DNA of 64,000 nt from UBA7803 sp040219135 (lineage in GTDB: Bacteria; Pseudomonadota; Gammaproteobacteria; Pseudomonadales; Azotimanducaceae). Below, in pieces: positions 50,849 through 59,781 of the stretch (positions are counted from its first letter, which is position 1; every line of letters starts with the position of its first letter). Below the pieces are notes generated by a model that saw only the letters and a program-made list of their open reading frames with translations, did not search any database and was not told where the DNA came from. The position numbers and the translations under genes are program-made. The stretch lies in assembly GCA_040219135.1 (NCBI GenBank), contig JAVJTA010000003.1, forward strand, positions 186,001 to 250,000, read 5' to 3'.

Positions 50849-52030
50849 CTAGCCGGCGCTCAGCTCCTTGATCTTCGGCTGGCGGCGTCGCCGGGTTCGC
50901 GCCGGCACCATGCCGCGCATGGATTCCAGCTTGCCGAAGCACAGCAGCTTGTCACCGGCTTCCAGCTCCCGGTCGGCGCGCGGGTTGGGTATGACGCGAA
51001 TTCCCCGGTAGAGCGTCAGGACGTTGATGTCCTGCTCCCGCAGCCCGGTGCCGGTGATGGTCTGGCCGACGAACTCCGACCCTTCGGGTATGTAGATCTC
51101 GCTGACCCCGTAGCCTTTGCTCACGGTGAGCCGCTGGCGGATGTCGATCTCCGGGAAGTCCACCTGCGCGGCGATGTACTCGATGACCGCGCCGGCCACG
51201 TCGAGCTGGGTGGCCTTCTCGATGCCCTCGAGTCCGGGCGAAGAGTTGACCTCCATGATCTGCGGGCCGCTGGCGCTTTCCAGCATGTCCACGCCGGCCA
51301 CCCGCAGGCCCATGATCTGCGAGGCGCGGATCGCGGTGGCGCGGTAGTCCTCGGGCAGATCCACGGGCTCGGCGACGCCGCCGCGATGTACGTTGCTGCG
51401 GAACTCCTGGCCCTGGGCGACCCGGCGCATGGCGGCGACCACGCGATCGCCGACGACGAACGCGCGGATGTCCTTGCCTTTGCTCTCGGCCACGAACTTC
51501 TGCACCAGCACGTTCTGCTTCTGGCTCTGCAGCAGCTCGATGATGGATTCCGCCGCCTTCACGGATTCCGCCAGCAGCACGCCGATCCCCTGGGTGCCTT
51601 CGATGAGCTTGATGATGACCGGGGCGCCGCCGACCCGCTCGATGGCCGGAAGCACGTCTTTCTTGTCGCGGACGAACGCCGTCTGCGGTATGCCCAGGTG
51701 GTGGCGGCTGAGGATCTGCAGGCTGCGCAGCTTGTCCCGGGAATTGAGGATGCCGTGCGCGGTGTTGGCACAGAACACGTCCATTTCCTGGAACTGCCTG
51801 ACGACGGCGGTACCGTAATAGGTCAGCGAGGCGCCGATGCGCGGCAGCACGGCGTCGTAGTCGCTCAGCGGTTTCTGGCGATAGTAGAGGTCCGGCGACC
51901 CGCGCTGCAGGTCGATGGCGAATTTCTGGGTGTTCAGCACCTTGACCTCGTAGCCGCGCTGCACCGCAGCTTCCTTGAGCCGGCGGGTGCTGTAGGCGCG
52001 TGGCGCGCAGGAGAGAATGGCGAGCTTCAT
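50849..52030 (-). CDS. RimK-like ATP-grasp ligase fused to a TrkA_C (RCK_C) domain
   Basis: The product has 393 residues. The N-terminal 300 or so residues are a RimK-type ATP-grasp ligase that adds Glu to a carboxyl terminus or alpha-amino acid: MKLAILSCAPRAYSTRRLKE at the start, VIIKLIEGTQGIGVLL in the ATP-binding part, and VDMLESASGPQIMEVNSSPG in the catalytic loop. The last 75 or so residues (YGVSEIYIPEGSEFVGQTIT...) are a TrkA_C ligand-binding domain normally found in K+ channel subunits. This could sense a small ligand that controls ligase activity. The target protein is unknown. Confidence 0.75.
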   Translation of the reverse strand: MKLAILSCAPRAYSTRRLKEAAVQRGYEVKVLNTQKFAIDLQRGSPDLYYRQKPLSDYDAVLPRIGASLTYYGTAVVRQFQEMDVFCANTAHGILNSRDKLRSLQILSRHHLGIPQTAFVRDKKDVLPAIERVGGAPVIIKLIEGTQGIGVLLAESVKAAESIIELLQSQKQNVLVQKFVAESKGKDIRAFVVGDRVVAAMRRVAQGQEFRSNVHRGGVAEPVDLPEDYRATAIRASQIMGLRVAGVDMLESASGPQIMEVNSSPGLEGIEKATQLDVAGAVIEYIAAQVDFPEIDIRQRLTVSKGYGVSEIYIPEGSEFVGQTITGTGLREQDINVLTLYRGIRVIPNPRADRELEAGDKLLCFGKLESMRGMVPARTRRRRQPKIKELSAG

Positions 52031-52140
52031 GCTGAGTTCCTTGGTTGGCGCAGTGCGGCCGTATGGCAAGCACTCTACACGATGTGGCCGCCAGATCGCT
52101 TCGGCACGGCCCGGGTCGCGCAGACTCGATCAGAGGTTCC

Positions 52141-52602
52141 CTACGGGCTCGCGGGGTCGGGAGTCTCCCGCCCGCCGGCGGATTCGCAGAGCCGGAAGGC
52201 GCCGCCCTGGTTGGCCCGGTAGTCCCAGCGGTCGCCGTCGACCTCGAAGACCACGTGGTATCCGGGTACCAGCGCCTGGGTGTAGGCCATACCGGGGACC
52301 GGGCAGCCCATGGCGCCGCTCGGCCAGACCACGGGTTCCGCCCGGTTCACGATCAGCGGTCGATCGGAGCCGACTCGCGTGCGGAGATCTGAGCGGATCT
52401 CTTCGAGCAGAGATTCCGGCACCTCCCCGGCGGGAGGCATGTCGCTGAGCAGGCGTTCACGCGCTTCGCGCGGGCGCTCCGCTGCCGCCGTGCCGTCGCT
52501 GGGGGGGTCGTCGGCCGGCGTGTGACACCCGGCCTGTGACACCAACAGGGACACCAGCAGGGACCCCAGCAGAAAGTCGCACAGTGCGACGGACTTGTTC
52601 AT
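52141..52602 (-). CDS. Putative lipoprotein, 153 residues, function unknown
   Basis: The signal ends in a lipobox (LLVSQAGC, Cys26). A Pro/Asp-rich segment follows, then a folded part with GAMGCPVPGMAYTQALVPGY and VFEVDGDRWDYRANQGGAFR, a beta-rich domain seen in small uncharacterised lipoproteins. It is divergent from the sigma factor gene across a 137-nt gap. Confidence 0.65.
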   Translation of the reverse strand: MNKSVALCDFLLGSLLVSLLVSQAGCHTPADDPPSDGTAAAERPREARERLLSDMPPAGEVPESLLEEIRSDLRTRVGSDRPLIVNRAEPVVWPSGAMGCPVPGMAYTQALVPGYHVVFEVDGDRWDYRANQGGAFRLCESAGGRETPDPASP

Positions 52603-52739
52603 GACCTACCTCGTCGATCCCGGGCGAGCCATACCTTAGCGCACCGATCGGCTTCGGCCCATGGCTGACAGCCGCTCCGCGCCTGTCATATGGTCGGGGC
52701 GTTCGCGGCACTCAACAACGAATCGGCCAGCTGCAACCC

Positions 52740-53246
52740 ATGCAAGATGCGCTCGAGAACAACCCAACCGTGTCCCGCCGCGAACTCGAACGGCTTCACG
52801 AGGCCTGTTTCGCCTGGGCGCTGCTGCTCACCGATCACGACCGCAGCGCGGCAGAGGACGTGCTGCAGCAGGCCTACCTGCTGGTGGTGTCGGGGCGGGC
52901 AAGGTTCCGTGAGCGCTCGAGCCTCAAGACCTGGCTGTTCGGCGTGCTGCGCAACGTCGCGCGGCGTGCGCACCGGCGGCGCCGGCTGTATCGAATGCTC
53001 GCCCTGCGCCTCGACACGGCCGAAGAGCCCGAAGAACCCGGAGAACCTGCCGATCCGCGGCTGCAGTCGGCGCTGGCCGAACTGCCGCCGCGGCAGCGGG
53101 AACTGCTCGGACTGGTGTTCTACGCCGATCTCAGCATCGAGCAAGCGGCCGCTGTCCTTGGCATCAGCATCGGCAGTGCGCGCACCCACTATCACCGGGC
53201 GAAGCAGAACCTGCGGCGCCGGTTGGAGGTAGACGATGACCGATGA
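52740..53246 (+). CDS. ECF-type sigma-70 family RNA polymerase sigma factor
   Basis: The product has 168 residues. Region 2 includes DHDRSAAEDVLQQAYLLVVS, followed by SLKTWLFGVLRNVARRAHRR; region 4 is LPPRQRELLGLVFYADLSIE and AAAVLGISIGSARTHYHRAK. It would direct RNA polymerase to its regulon, likely including this operon. It is the first gene of sigma/anti-sigma/Spy-like/DUF1800/DUF1501. The stop overlaps the next gene by 11 nt. Confidence 0.9.
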   Translation: MQDALENNPTVSRRELERLHEACFAWALLLTDHDRSAAEDVLQQAYLLVVSGRARFRERSSLKTWLFGVLRNVARRAHRRRRLYRMLALRLDTAEEPEEPGEPADPRLQSALAELPPRQRELLGLVFYADLSIEQAAAVLGISIGSARTHYHRAKQNLRRRLEVDDDR

Positions 53247-53613
53247 CGAACTCGAGGAGCGGCTGCGGCAGCATTTCGCCGATCGGCTCGGCGGCGCGAT
53301 GGAGAGGGCACCGTCGTTCCAATCGACCCTCGCCGCCGCCGAACGGCGGTCGCCGCGCGGCGGGTACGCCCGGCGCGTCGGCCCGTTGCTCGTGCCCGCG
53401 GCCGCGGCGCTGCTGGTGTGGCTGTGGTGGCCGCAAAGCCCCCGCGTCGACGCGTTGTCGTCGCCGGAGGTGCTGCTTGCCGAGCTCACGTCGGGAACCA
53501 ACTGGCAGGCGCCCAGTGATCGCTGGCTCGAACGACCGGCCCGACCGGCCTATCTCGGCCTGCCGCGGATCGCTGACGGCGGCGCTGTCCTCGACCCGCC
53601 GGCACTGCCCTGA
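53236..53613 (+). CDS. Probable anti-sigma factor, membrane-anchored
   Basis: The product has 125 residues: a cytoplasmic N-terminal acidic helix (MTDDELEERLRQHFADRLGG), one membrane segment (VGPLLVPAAAALLVWLWW), and a short periplasmic tail. Its position after an ECF sigma gene and overlap with it are typical of an anti-sigma factor. The sequence lacks a ZAS motif, so it is an unclassified form. Confidence 0.65.
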   Translation: MTDDELEERLRQHFADRLGGAMERAPSFQSTLAAAERRSPRGGYARRVGPLLVPAAAALLVWLWWPQSPRVDALSSPEVLLAELTSGTNWQAPSDRWLERPARPAYLGLPRIADGGAVLDPPALP

Positions 53614-53655
53614 TCTGACGTTGACTAGTCTGAAGATGGCTACCAGGAGAACGAC

Positions 53656-54099
53656 ATGAAGCGACGATTCATCGTCCCGGCGCTGCTCGCGGCGCTGCTC
53701 ACCGGCACGCTGTCCGGCGGCGCATGGGCGGCCCCGGGCGAAGACGATCCGTTCGACGGCCGGCTGCTGCCGGTGGAACTGATCATGGCGTTCCGCCGCC
53801 AGATCGACCTGACCCCTGAGCAGAACGCCACCATCGGGGAACTGGTGGTCGAACTTCAGCAGGAGGTCGCTGCCAAGCAGTGGCGCATGCAGTCCGCCTA
53901 CTTCGACCTGATCGAGGTGCTCGATCAGCCGCGCATCGACGAGCAGCGGGCGCTGGACCTGGTCAGACAGGCGGTGGATACGGAAAACGAGATCAAGGTG
54001 GCCCAGGTGCGCCTGCTGATCCGTCTGCGCAATCTGCTCGAGCCGGAACAGGTGACGTTCCTGCGCGGACGGCTCGAATCCGGCTGGAGCAAACGGTGA
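53656..54099 (+). CDS. Periplasmic Spy/CpxP-like helical protein
   Basis: The product has 147 residues: a signal peptide (PALLAALLTGTLSGGAWA), then a mostly helical mature part with QIDLTPEQNATIGELVVELQ and LLEPEQVTFLRGRLESG. It resembles the LTxxQ repeats of CpxP/Spy-type periplasmic proteins, found by stress-related sigma operons. Its role may be to sense misfolded or metal-damaged envelope proteins. Confidence 0.7.
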   Translation: MKRRFIVPALLAALLTGTLSGGAWAAPGEDDPFDGRLLPVELIMAFRRQIDLTPEQNATIGELVVELQQEVAAKQWRMQSAYFDLIEVLDQPRIDEQRALDLVRQAVDTENEIKVAQVRLLIRLRNLLEPEQVTFLRGRLESGWSKR

Positions 54100-55805
54100 T
54101 CGTCATGCGCAGGCTCGGCTGGATTCTGATCGGCGCGCTCTGGCTCGGGGGCTGTGGCGGAGGCGGCGGGAGCGACGCCGGCAGCAGCGCGCCGGCGCCC
54201 GCAACGCCTCCGCCCGCGCCACCGCCTCCGGCCGCGCCAACGGTCGCGGAGCTGACCAGTGCCGCCAAGCTGCTGCACAGGACCACCTTCGGACCGGACG
54301 CCGCGCTGATCGACGCGGTGGCCCGCGACGGCGAGTCGGACTGGCTCGACGAGCAGTTCGCGTTGCCGCCGAGTCGGCACCTGCCGGTGGTGCAGCGCTA
54401 CCTGGCCGAGTACGGCTTCGACATCAACGCGAACCCGCCGCCGGGCGTATTCAGACGCTTCGCCTGGTGGGAACGAACCCTCACCGCACCGGATCAGCTG
54501 CGCCAGCGGGTAGCCTACGCGCTCACCCAGATCTTCGTCGTCTCCGACAACGTCGACACGCTGTTCATCAATCCGCTCGGGCTCGCCAGCTACTACGACA
54601 CGCTGCTGGAGCACGCCTTCGGCAACTTCCGCGATCTGCTAGGCGCCGTGACCCTGCATCCGGTGATGGGTGTCTATCTGAGCCACGTCAACAACGGCCG
54701 TTCGGATCCGGTGGCGATGACGTTTCCGGACGAGAACTACGCACGCGAGGTGATGCAGCTGTTCAGCATCGGGCTGTACGAGCTCGACGCCGACGGCACG
54801 CCGCTGCTGGATGCCGCGGGCGAACGCATTCCGACCTACGACAACGACGACATCCAGGAATTCGCCAGGGTGTTCACGGGCTTGTCGTTCGGCCCGGCGC
54901 AGCCTGGCGGTATCAGCTACTTCGGCAAGGAAGAGCCGGTTCTGCACGTGCCCATGCGCATGTTCGAGGCCTACCACGAGCCGGGCGAGAAGCGTCTGCT
55001 CGACGGTACCGTGGTTCCGGCCGGTCAGAACGGGATCGCGGACATCGACGCCGCGTTGGACAATCTCTTCGAGCACCCCAACGCGGGCCCCTTCATCGGC
55101 CGGCTGCTGATCCAGCGGCTGGTGACGTCGAACCCGTCTCCCGCCTACGTCGCGCGGGTGGCCGCGGCATTCGCCGGCGACGCGACCACGCCCCGGGGTG
55201 ACATGACGCGGGTCCTGCGTGCCGTGCTCACCGATCCCGAAGCCGCTGACGGCCTGCACCTCAGGGAGCCGTTCCTGCGCTACGTGGCGCTGACCCGCGG
55301 CGCCGGCGTGACCAGCGACGACGGCACCTATCCGGGGCTTGGTTACGTGGCCCAGTTTCTGCTCGGCCAGCACGTGCTGTCGGCGCCCAGCGTGTTCAAC
55401 TTCTACTCCCCGGACTTCTCGCCCGCCGGCGTGCTGCGCGATGCCGGGCTGGTGGCGCCGGAGTTCCAGATCACCACCCAGTCGACCATCGTCGGCATGA
55501 CCAACCTGCTGGCCTACACGCTGTTCGGGCCACAGGCCATCGACACCCCCGAGGGCTTCGCGGCCATCCGCCTCGACCTTGCGGACTGGACGGCGCTTGC
55601 GGACGACGTCGAGGCGCTGCTCGATCGCCTCGATCTGGTGCTGGCTGCCGGGAGCCTGGATCCGGGCACGCGGCAGGTGATCCGCGATGCCATCGTGCCG
55701 GTCCAGGGAGATCCGGAACTGCGCGCGCGGCTCGCCCTGTACCTGGCGTCGAGCGCGCCTGCGGTAGCGGTGGCAGGAACGGGAGGAGAGAGCGATGGCC
55801 TTTAG
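54096..55805 (+). CDS. DUF1800 domain lipoprotein
   Basis: The product has 569 residues: a lipobox (LWLGGCGG), a Pro/Ala linker, then DUF1800 with AAKLLHRTTFGPDAALIDAV, VMGVYLSHVNNGRSD, DENYAREVMQLFSIGLYELD and the C-terminal part ending near SAPSVFNFYSPDFSPAG. Function is unknown; these proteins regularly pair with DUF1501 proteins. The GTG at 54096 is 6 nt after GGAG and overlaps the previous stop; an ATG at 54105 is in frame. Confidence 0.85.
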   Translation: MIVMRRLGWILIGALWLGGCGGGGGSDAGSSAPAPATPPPAPPPPAAPTVAELTSAAKLLHRTTFGPDAALIDAVARDGESDWLDEQFALPPSRHLPVVQRYLAEYGFDINANPPPGVFRRFAWWERTLTAPDQLRQRVAYALTQIFVVSDNVDTLFINPLGLASYYDTLLEHAFGNFRDLLGAVTLHPVMGVYLSHVNNGRSDPVAMTFPDENYAREVMQLFSIGLYELDADGTPLLDAAGERIPTYDNDDIQEFARVFTGLSFGPAQPGGISYFGKEEPVLHVPMRMFEAYHEPGEKRLLDGTVVPAGQNGIADIDAALDNLFEHPNAGPFIGRLLIQRLVTSNPSPAYVARVAAAFAGDATTPRGDMTRVLRAVLTDPEAADGLHLREPFLRYVALTRGAGVTSDDGTYPGLGYVAQFLLGQHVLSAPSVFNFYSPDFSPAGVLRDAGLVAPEFQITTQSTIVGMTNLLAYTLFGPQAIDTPEGFAAIRLDLADWTALADDVEALLDRLDLVLAAGSLDPGTRQVIRDAIVPVQGDPELRARLALYLASSAPAVAVAGTGGESDGL

Positions 55806-57150
55806 TCGACGGCGGTTCATCGGACACGGCGCGGCCGTGATGGCGGCGGCCGGTACCCAGCTCGGTCTGGTGAGCCGGGCCGCGCACGCGGGTCCCGGCG
55901 ATGAGTACCGGGCGCTGGTCTGCGTGCTGCTGGCCGGCGGCGCGGACTCCTACAACATGCTGGTCCCTTATGACAGCGACGGCTATGCCGACTACTCGGC
56001 CATCCGCTCGGATCTCGCCTTGCCCCGGGACCAGCTGATCGAACTCCCGGGAAACGGCAGCCGCCGCTTCGCGCTGCATCCGGCGCTCGCACCCCTCGCC
56101 GCCCACTACGGCGCCGGCGATCTGGCGCTGGTCACCAACGTCGGTACCCTGGTGGAACCGACGGACCCGGATGCGGTGGCGCAGGGCAGCGCCCGCCTGC
56201 CGCTGGGACTGTTCTCCCACGCGGATCAGATCGCGCAGTGGCAGACGTCGCTGCCGGACCTGCGCTCCGGCAGCGGTGTCGGTGGGCGGCTGGCGGATCT
56301 GGTGGCGGCGGGTCGTGGCGTCGCGCCGATCTCGATGAACATCTCCCTGTCAGGGACCAACGTGTTTCAGACGGGGGCTACGGTTTCGAGCTACAGCGTC
56401 GATGCTGACGAGGGCGTCCGGCAGGTGGCGGGCTATGATCCCCAGGACCCCGACAGCGCGTTGTTCACGTCGGCCCTGGACGCCCTGCTGGCGGCGCCCT
56501 ATGCCGACCCGTTCCGCGCCAGCTACGCCACGCAGCTGCGCCAGGCCATCGATGCCGGACGTTCCTTCCGCGACGCGCTGGCCGCGGCGCCGCCGCTGGC
56601 GACGGCGTTCCAGGCGGATCCGTTTTCCAGCAGCCTGGCGCAGATCGCCCGGATCATCAGCGTACGCGATCAGCTCGACGCCGGCTGCCAGACGTTTTTC
56701 GTCACGTTCGGTGGCTGGGACCACCACGACGACGTGCTCGAGAACCAGGCGGCCATGCTGCCGGCTCTGGCCGCGGGCCTCGACAGCCTGCAGCGGGCGC
56801 TGGTGGAACTGGGCGTGGCGGATCGGGTCACGACCTTCACCATCTCCGACTTCGGACGAACGCTGACCTCCAACGGCAAGGGCTCGGATCACGGCTGGGG
56901 CGGCCACCAGCTAGTCCTCGGCGGCAGCGTCGCCGGTGGGGCTCTGTACGGCGAGTACCCTGAGCTGGTCGCTGACAACCCGCTGGACGTCGGTCGTGGC
57001 CGCTACATCCCGACGACCAGCGTGGACGAGTTCTACGCCGATCTGGCGCTGTGGTTCGGCGTGGCGGAGGCTGATCTGCCGCTGGTGCTGCCGAACCTCT
57101 CCCGGTTCCGCAGCGCCGGCGGCGGACCGCCTCTGGGGTTGATGGTCTGA
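55795..57150 (+). CDS. DUF1501 protein, Tat-exported
   Basis: The product has 451 residues. It starts with a twin-arginine motif (SRRRFIGHGAAVMAAAG). VCVLLAGGADSYNMLVPYDS and TFFVTFGGWDHHDDVLENQA, then TISDFGRTLTSNGKGSDHGW, are signatures of DUF1501, an alkaline-phosphatase-superfamily-like group with metal-binding His/Asp residues. It overlaps the DUF1800 gene by 11 nt and is its usual partner. Confidence 0.9.
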   Translation: MAFSRRRFIGHGAAVMAAAGTQLGLVSRAAHAGPGDEYRALVCVLLAGGADSYNMLVPYDSDGYADYSAIRSDLALPRDQLIELPGNGSRRFALHPALAPLAAHYGAGDLALVTNVGTLVEPTDPDAVAQGSARLPLGLFSHADQIAQWQTSLPDLRSGSGVGGRLADLVAAGRGVAPISMNISLSGTNVFQTGATVSSYSVDADEGVRQVAGYDPQDPDSALFTSALDALLAAPYADPFRASYATQLRQAIDAGRSFRDALAAAPPLATAFQADPFSSSLAQIARIISVRDQLDAGCQTFFVTFGGWDHHDDVLENQAAMLPALAAGLDSLQRALVELGVADRVTTFTISDFGRTLTSNGKGSDHGWGGHQLVLGGSVAGGALYGEYPELVADNPLDVGRGRYIPTTSVDEFYADLALWFGVAEADLPLVLPNLSRFRSAGGGPPLGLMV

Positions 57151-57298
57151 CGCCCTCGTGAGCCCGTGGCGCGTGCCGGCGTTCGTGCTTTCGCTCGCGG
57201 GCAGGCAGCGCTGGCTCCAGGTGCTGATGGTTTTGCCCCGGGCAATCCGCTCGGCTAGCATCAATCTCGGACGGAGAACTGATGGATCCCGAGAAATC

Positions 57299-58837
57299 GT
57301 GAGTCGCGCGCGTATTTGCCAGGGGCTTGGGGCTGCGCTGGTACTCGCGTGCACAGCTTGCGGCCGCTACGAGCAGTACGATCCGGTAGCGGCTGAAACT
57401 GATCCGGAGGCCACCGCCCGTTTTGCCGTGGCGACCGGAGTCACCCGTTACGACCCGCACCGCGCCACATCAAGCTACGACAACACCTGGCTGTTTCCGG
57501 TCTACGATCGACTGATTCACATGAGCTCCGCCGGGGACGCCGTACCCGGGCTCGCCACCGGCTGGCACTACGGCGACGACGGCGGGTACCTCGAGCTGAC
57601 CCTGCGCCGGGGAGTGCGCTTCCATGACGGCACGCCGCTCGATGCCGCTGCGGTGGCCGCGAACCTCGAACGCGCCCAGTCCATTCCCGGTTCGGCGGTG
57701 CGTTCGGAGCTGGACAGCATCGAGCAGGTGGAGATTGTCGACGACCACCGCCTTCGGTTGCACCTCACCCATCCCGACGCTGCCCTGCCACTCATTCTGT
57801 CCGACCGCGCCGGCATGATGATCAGTCCGGCCGCTTTCGACGACCCGAGCCTGGATCGTCGCGGGGTGGGTGCCGGGCCTTTCCGGCACCTCGAGTTCCG
57901 GCTCGGAAACCGCGCCGTATACGAGCGTTTCGATCACTACTGGCAGCCCGCGGATGCGGGGGTCCGGCGCCTCGAGCTGCTGCTCGTTCCGGACGAGACC
58001 ACCCGGCTCAACGCGGTGCGCAGCGGGCAGGCGGAGGGCGCCACCATCGGTACCCTGCAGATCGAACAGGCGCGGATCTCGGGCCTCAAGGTGCAGACCG
58101 GGGTCGGGCTCGAAGTGAGCCACATGCAATTGAACCGCGCCCGCTCCCATTTCGGCGACCGTCGGGTGCGGCAGGCGATCAACCATGCAATCCGCCGGGA
58201 GGCCATCGTCAACGCCCTCGGTCTCGGCTACGGGCAACCGTCGGTGCAACCGTTCCCCGAAGGCTACGTGGCGTTCGACGCGGCGTTGGGACGACTCCAT
58301 TACGACTACGATCCGCACAAAGCCCGTGCCTTGCTCGCCGAAGCGGGCCTTTCGGACGGCTTCAGCTTTGAGTTGATCGTGCCTAACATTCCGGCCTTTC
58401 TGCCCCTGTTCGAGGCGATCCACGCGCAGCTCGAAGCAGTCGACATCGAGGCGCGGCCGCGCATGCTGGAAGGCGCCCAGATCAGCGAGCGCTTCTACGG
58501 CGCCACCGAGAGCGACGCAGCGCTGGTCACCTGGGGCGGGCGGCCCGATCCTTCCCAGACGCTGGACCTGCTCTACACCCCCGGCTCGCTGCCGAACCCG
58601 GGGGGCCACTCCACGCCGGAAGTAATGCGCCTGACCACGCTTGCCCGGCGCCAGATCGATCCGACGCAGCGCGGCGTGCTGCTGCGCGCTGCCACCCGCG
58701 AGGTCACGCTGGAGGCGCTGGACGTGGTGCTGTCGCTGCCTTCGTCGACCTTCGCCACGCGTCCCAATGTGGACGGCATGCAGGTGTGGGCGTCCGGCAA
58801 CAAGCCGGAGTTCCGCGGCGTGACGGTGCGCCGCTGA
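57299..58837 (+). CDS. ABC transporter solute-binding protein, family 5 (peptide/nickel type), lipoprotein
   Basis: The product has 512 residues. The GTG at 57299 gives a signal ending in LVLAC-TAC, so a lipoprotein is likely. DRLIHMSSAGDAVPGLATGW and LTLRRGVRFHDGTPLDAAAV are SBP-5 signatures; ARALLAEAGLSDGFSFELIV is near the C-terminus. It captures a peptide, opine or nickel-like ligand. The four other subunits follow, each overlapping the previous one. The 148-nt gap upstream carries the promoter. Confidence 0.9.
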   Translation: MSRARICQGLGAALVLACTACGRYEQYDPVAAETDPEATARFAVATGVTRYDPHRATSSYDNTWLFPVYDRLIHMSSAGDAVPGLATGWHYGDDGGYLELTLRRGVRFHDGTPLDAAAVAANLERAQSIPGSAVRSELDSIEQVEIVDDHRLRLHLTHPDAALPLILSDRAGMMISPAAFDDPSLDRRGVGAGPFRHLEFRLGNRAVYERFDHYWQPADAGVRRLELLLVPDETTRLNAVRSGQAEGATIGTLQIEQARISGLKVQTGVGLEVSHMQLNRARSHFGDRRVRQAINHAIRREAIVNALGLGYGQPSVQPFPEGYVAFDAALGRLHYDYDPHKARALLAEAGLSDGFSFELIVPNIPAFLPLFEAIHAQLEAVDIEARPRMLEGAQISERFYGATESDAALVTWGGRPDPSQTLDLLYTPGSLPNPGGHSTPEVMRLTTLARRQIDPTQRGVLLRAATREVTLEALDVVLSLPSSTFATRPNVDGMQVWASGNKPEFRGVTVRR

Positions 58838-59781
58838 TGATCCGGTTTGTGCTGCAGCGGCTGCTCGCGCTGATTCCGCTGCTACTGATCGTCTCGCTCC
58901 TGGTGTTCTCCCTGGTGCTGCTCATTCCCGGTGATCCGGCGTTTCAGCTCGCCGGCGAGGACGCTACGCCGGAAGAGGTGGAAGCCATCCGCGAGGCAAT
59001 GGGCATGAACGACCCCGTGCTGGTCCGCTACCTGCGCTGGCTGGGCGGCGTGCTGCAGGGAGACCTCGGCACCTCGCTGTTCTCCGATCAGCCGGTGCTG
59101 GACGTGATCGTCGAACGCCTGCCCGTCACCCTGTCGCTGGCGTTGACGGCAATCATCTTCTCGCTGGCGATCAGCATCCCGGCAGGCGTGATTGCCGGCA
59201 CCCGCCCTGGTAGCCTGGCCGACAGGCTTGTCACTATCGGCTCATCGGTCGGCCTGGCGGTGCCGAACTTCTGGCTAGGCCTGATGCTGATTCTGATGCT
59301 GGCGATCTGGAACCCGTGGTTTCCGGCCACCGGCTATACCGCACTCGGCGACAGCCTGGTCGGCTGGTGGATGCACATCGTGCTCCCCGCCTTCACCCTG
59401 GGGCTGTCGGCATCGGCCATCCTGACCCGTCAGCTGCGCGGCGCAATGGTCGACGTGATGGAACAGGATTACGTGCGCACTGCTCGGGCCAAAGGCCTGC
59501 CTTACCGTAAGGTGGTCACCAAGCACGCCCTCAAGAACGCCGCCATCCCCATGGTCACCATACTCGGGCTGCAGACCAACAGCCTGCTTGGCGGCACCAT
59601 CATCGTCGAGCAGATCTTCGGAATGCCCGGCATCGGCCAGCTTGCGGTGTCGTCGGTATTCACCCGCGACCTGCCGATGATCCAGGGAGTGGTGATCATG
59701 GCCGTGTTCGTGGCGGTGCTGGTCAACCTGCTGGTGGACCTGTCCTATGGCTACTTCAATCCCAAGGTGCGTCCGCAATGA
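58837..59781 (+). CDS. ABC transporter permease, DppB type
   Basis: The product has 314 residues and six helices. The N-terminus MIRFVLQRLLALIPLLLIV is typical of DppB; the cytoplasmic EAA loop is RTARAKGLPYRKVVTKHALK. The ATG overlaps the stop of the binding-protein gene by 1 nt. Confidence 0.93.
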   Translation: MIRFVLQRLLALIPLLLIVSLLVFSLVLLIPGDPAFQLAGEDATPEEVEAIREAMGMNDPVLVRYLRWLGGVLQGDLGTSLFSDQPVLDVIVERLPVTLSLALTAIIFSLAISIPAGVIAGTRPGSLADRLVTIGSSVGLAVPNFWLGLMLILMLAIWNPWFPATGYTALGDSLVGWWMHIVLPAFTLGLSASAILTRQLRGAMVDVMEQDYVRTARAKGLPYRKVVTKHALKNAAIPMVTILGLQTNSLLGGTIIVEQIFGMPGIGQLAVSSVFTRDLPMIQGVVIMAVFVAVLVNLLVDLSYGYFNPKVRPQ

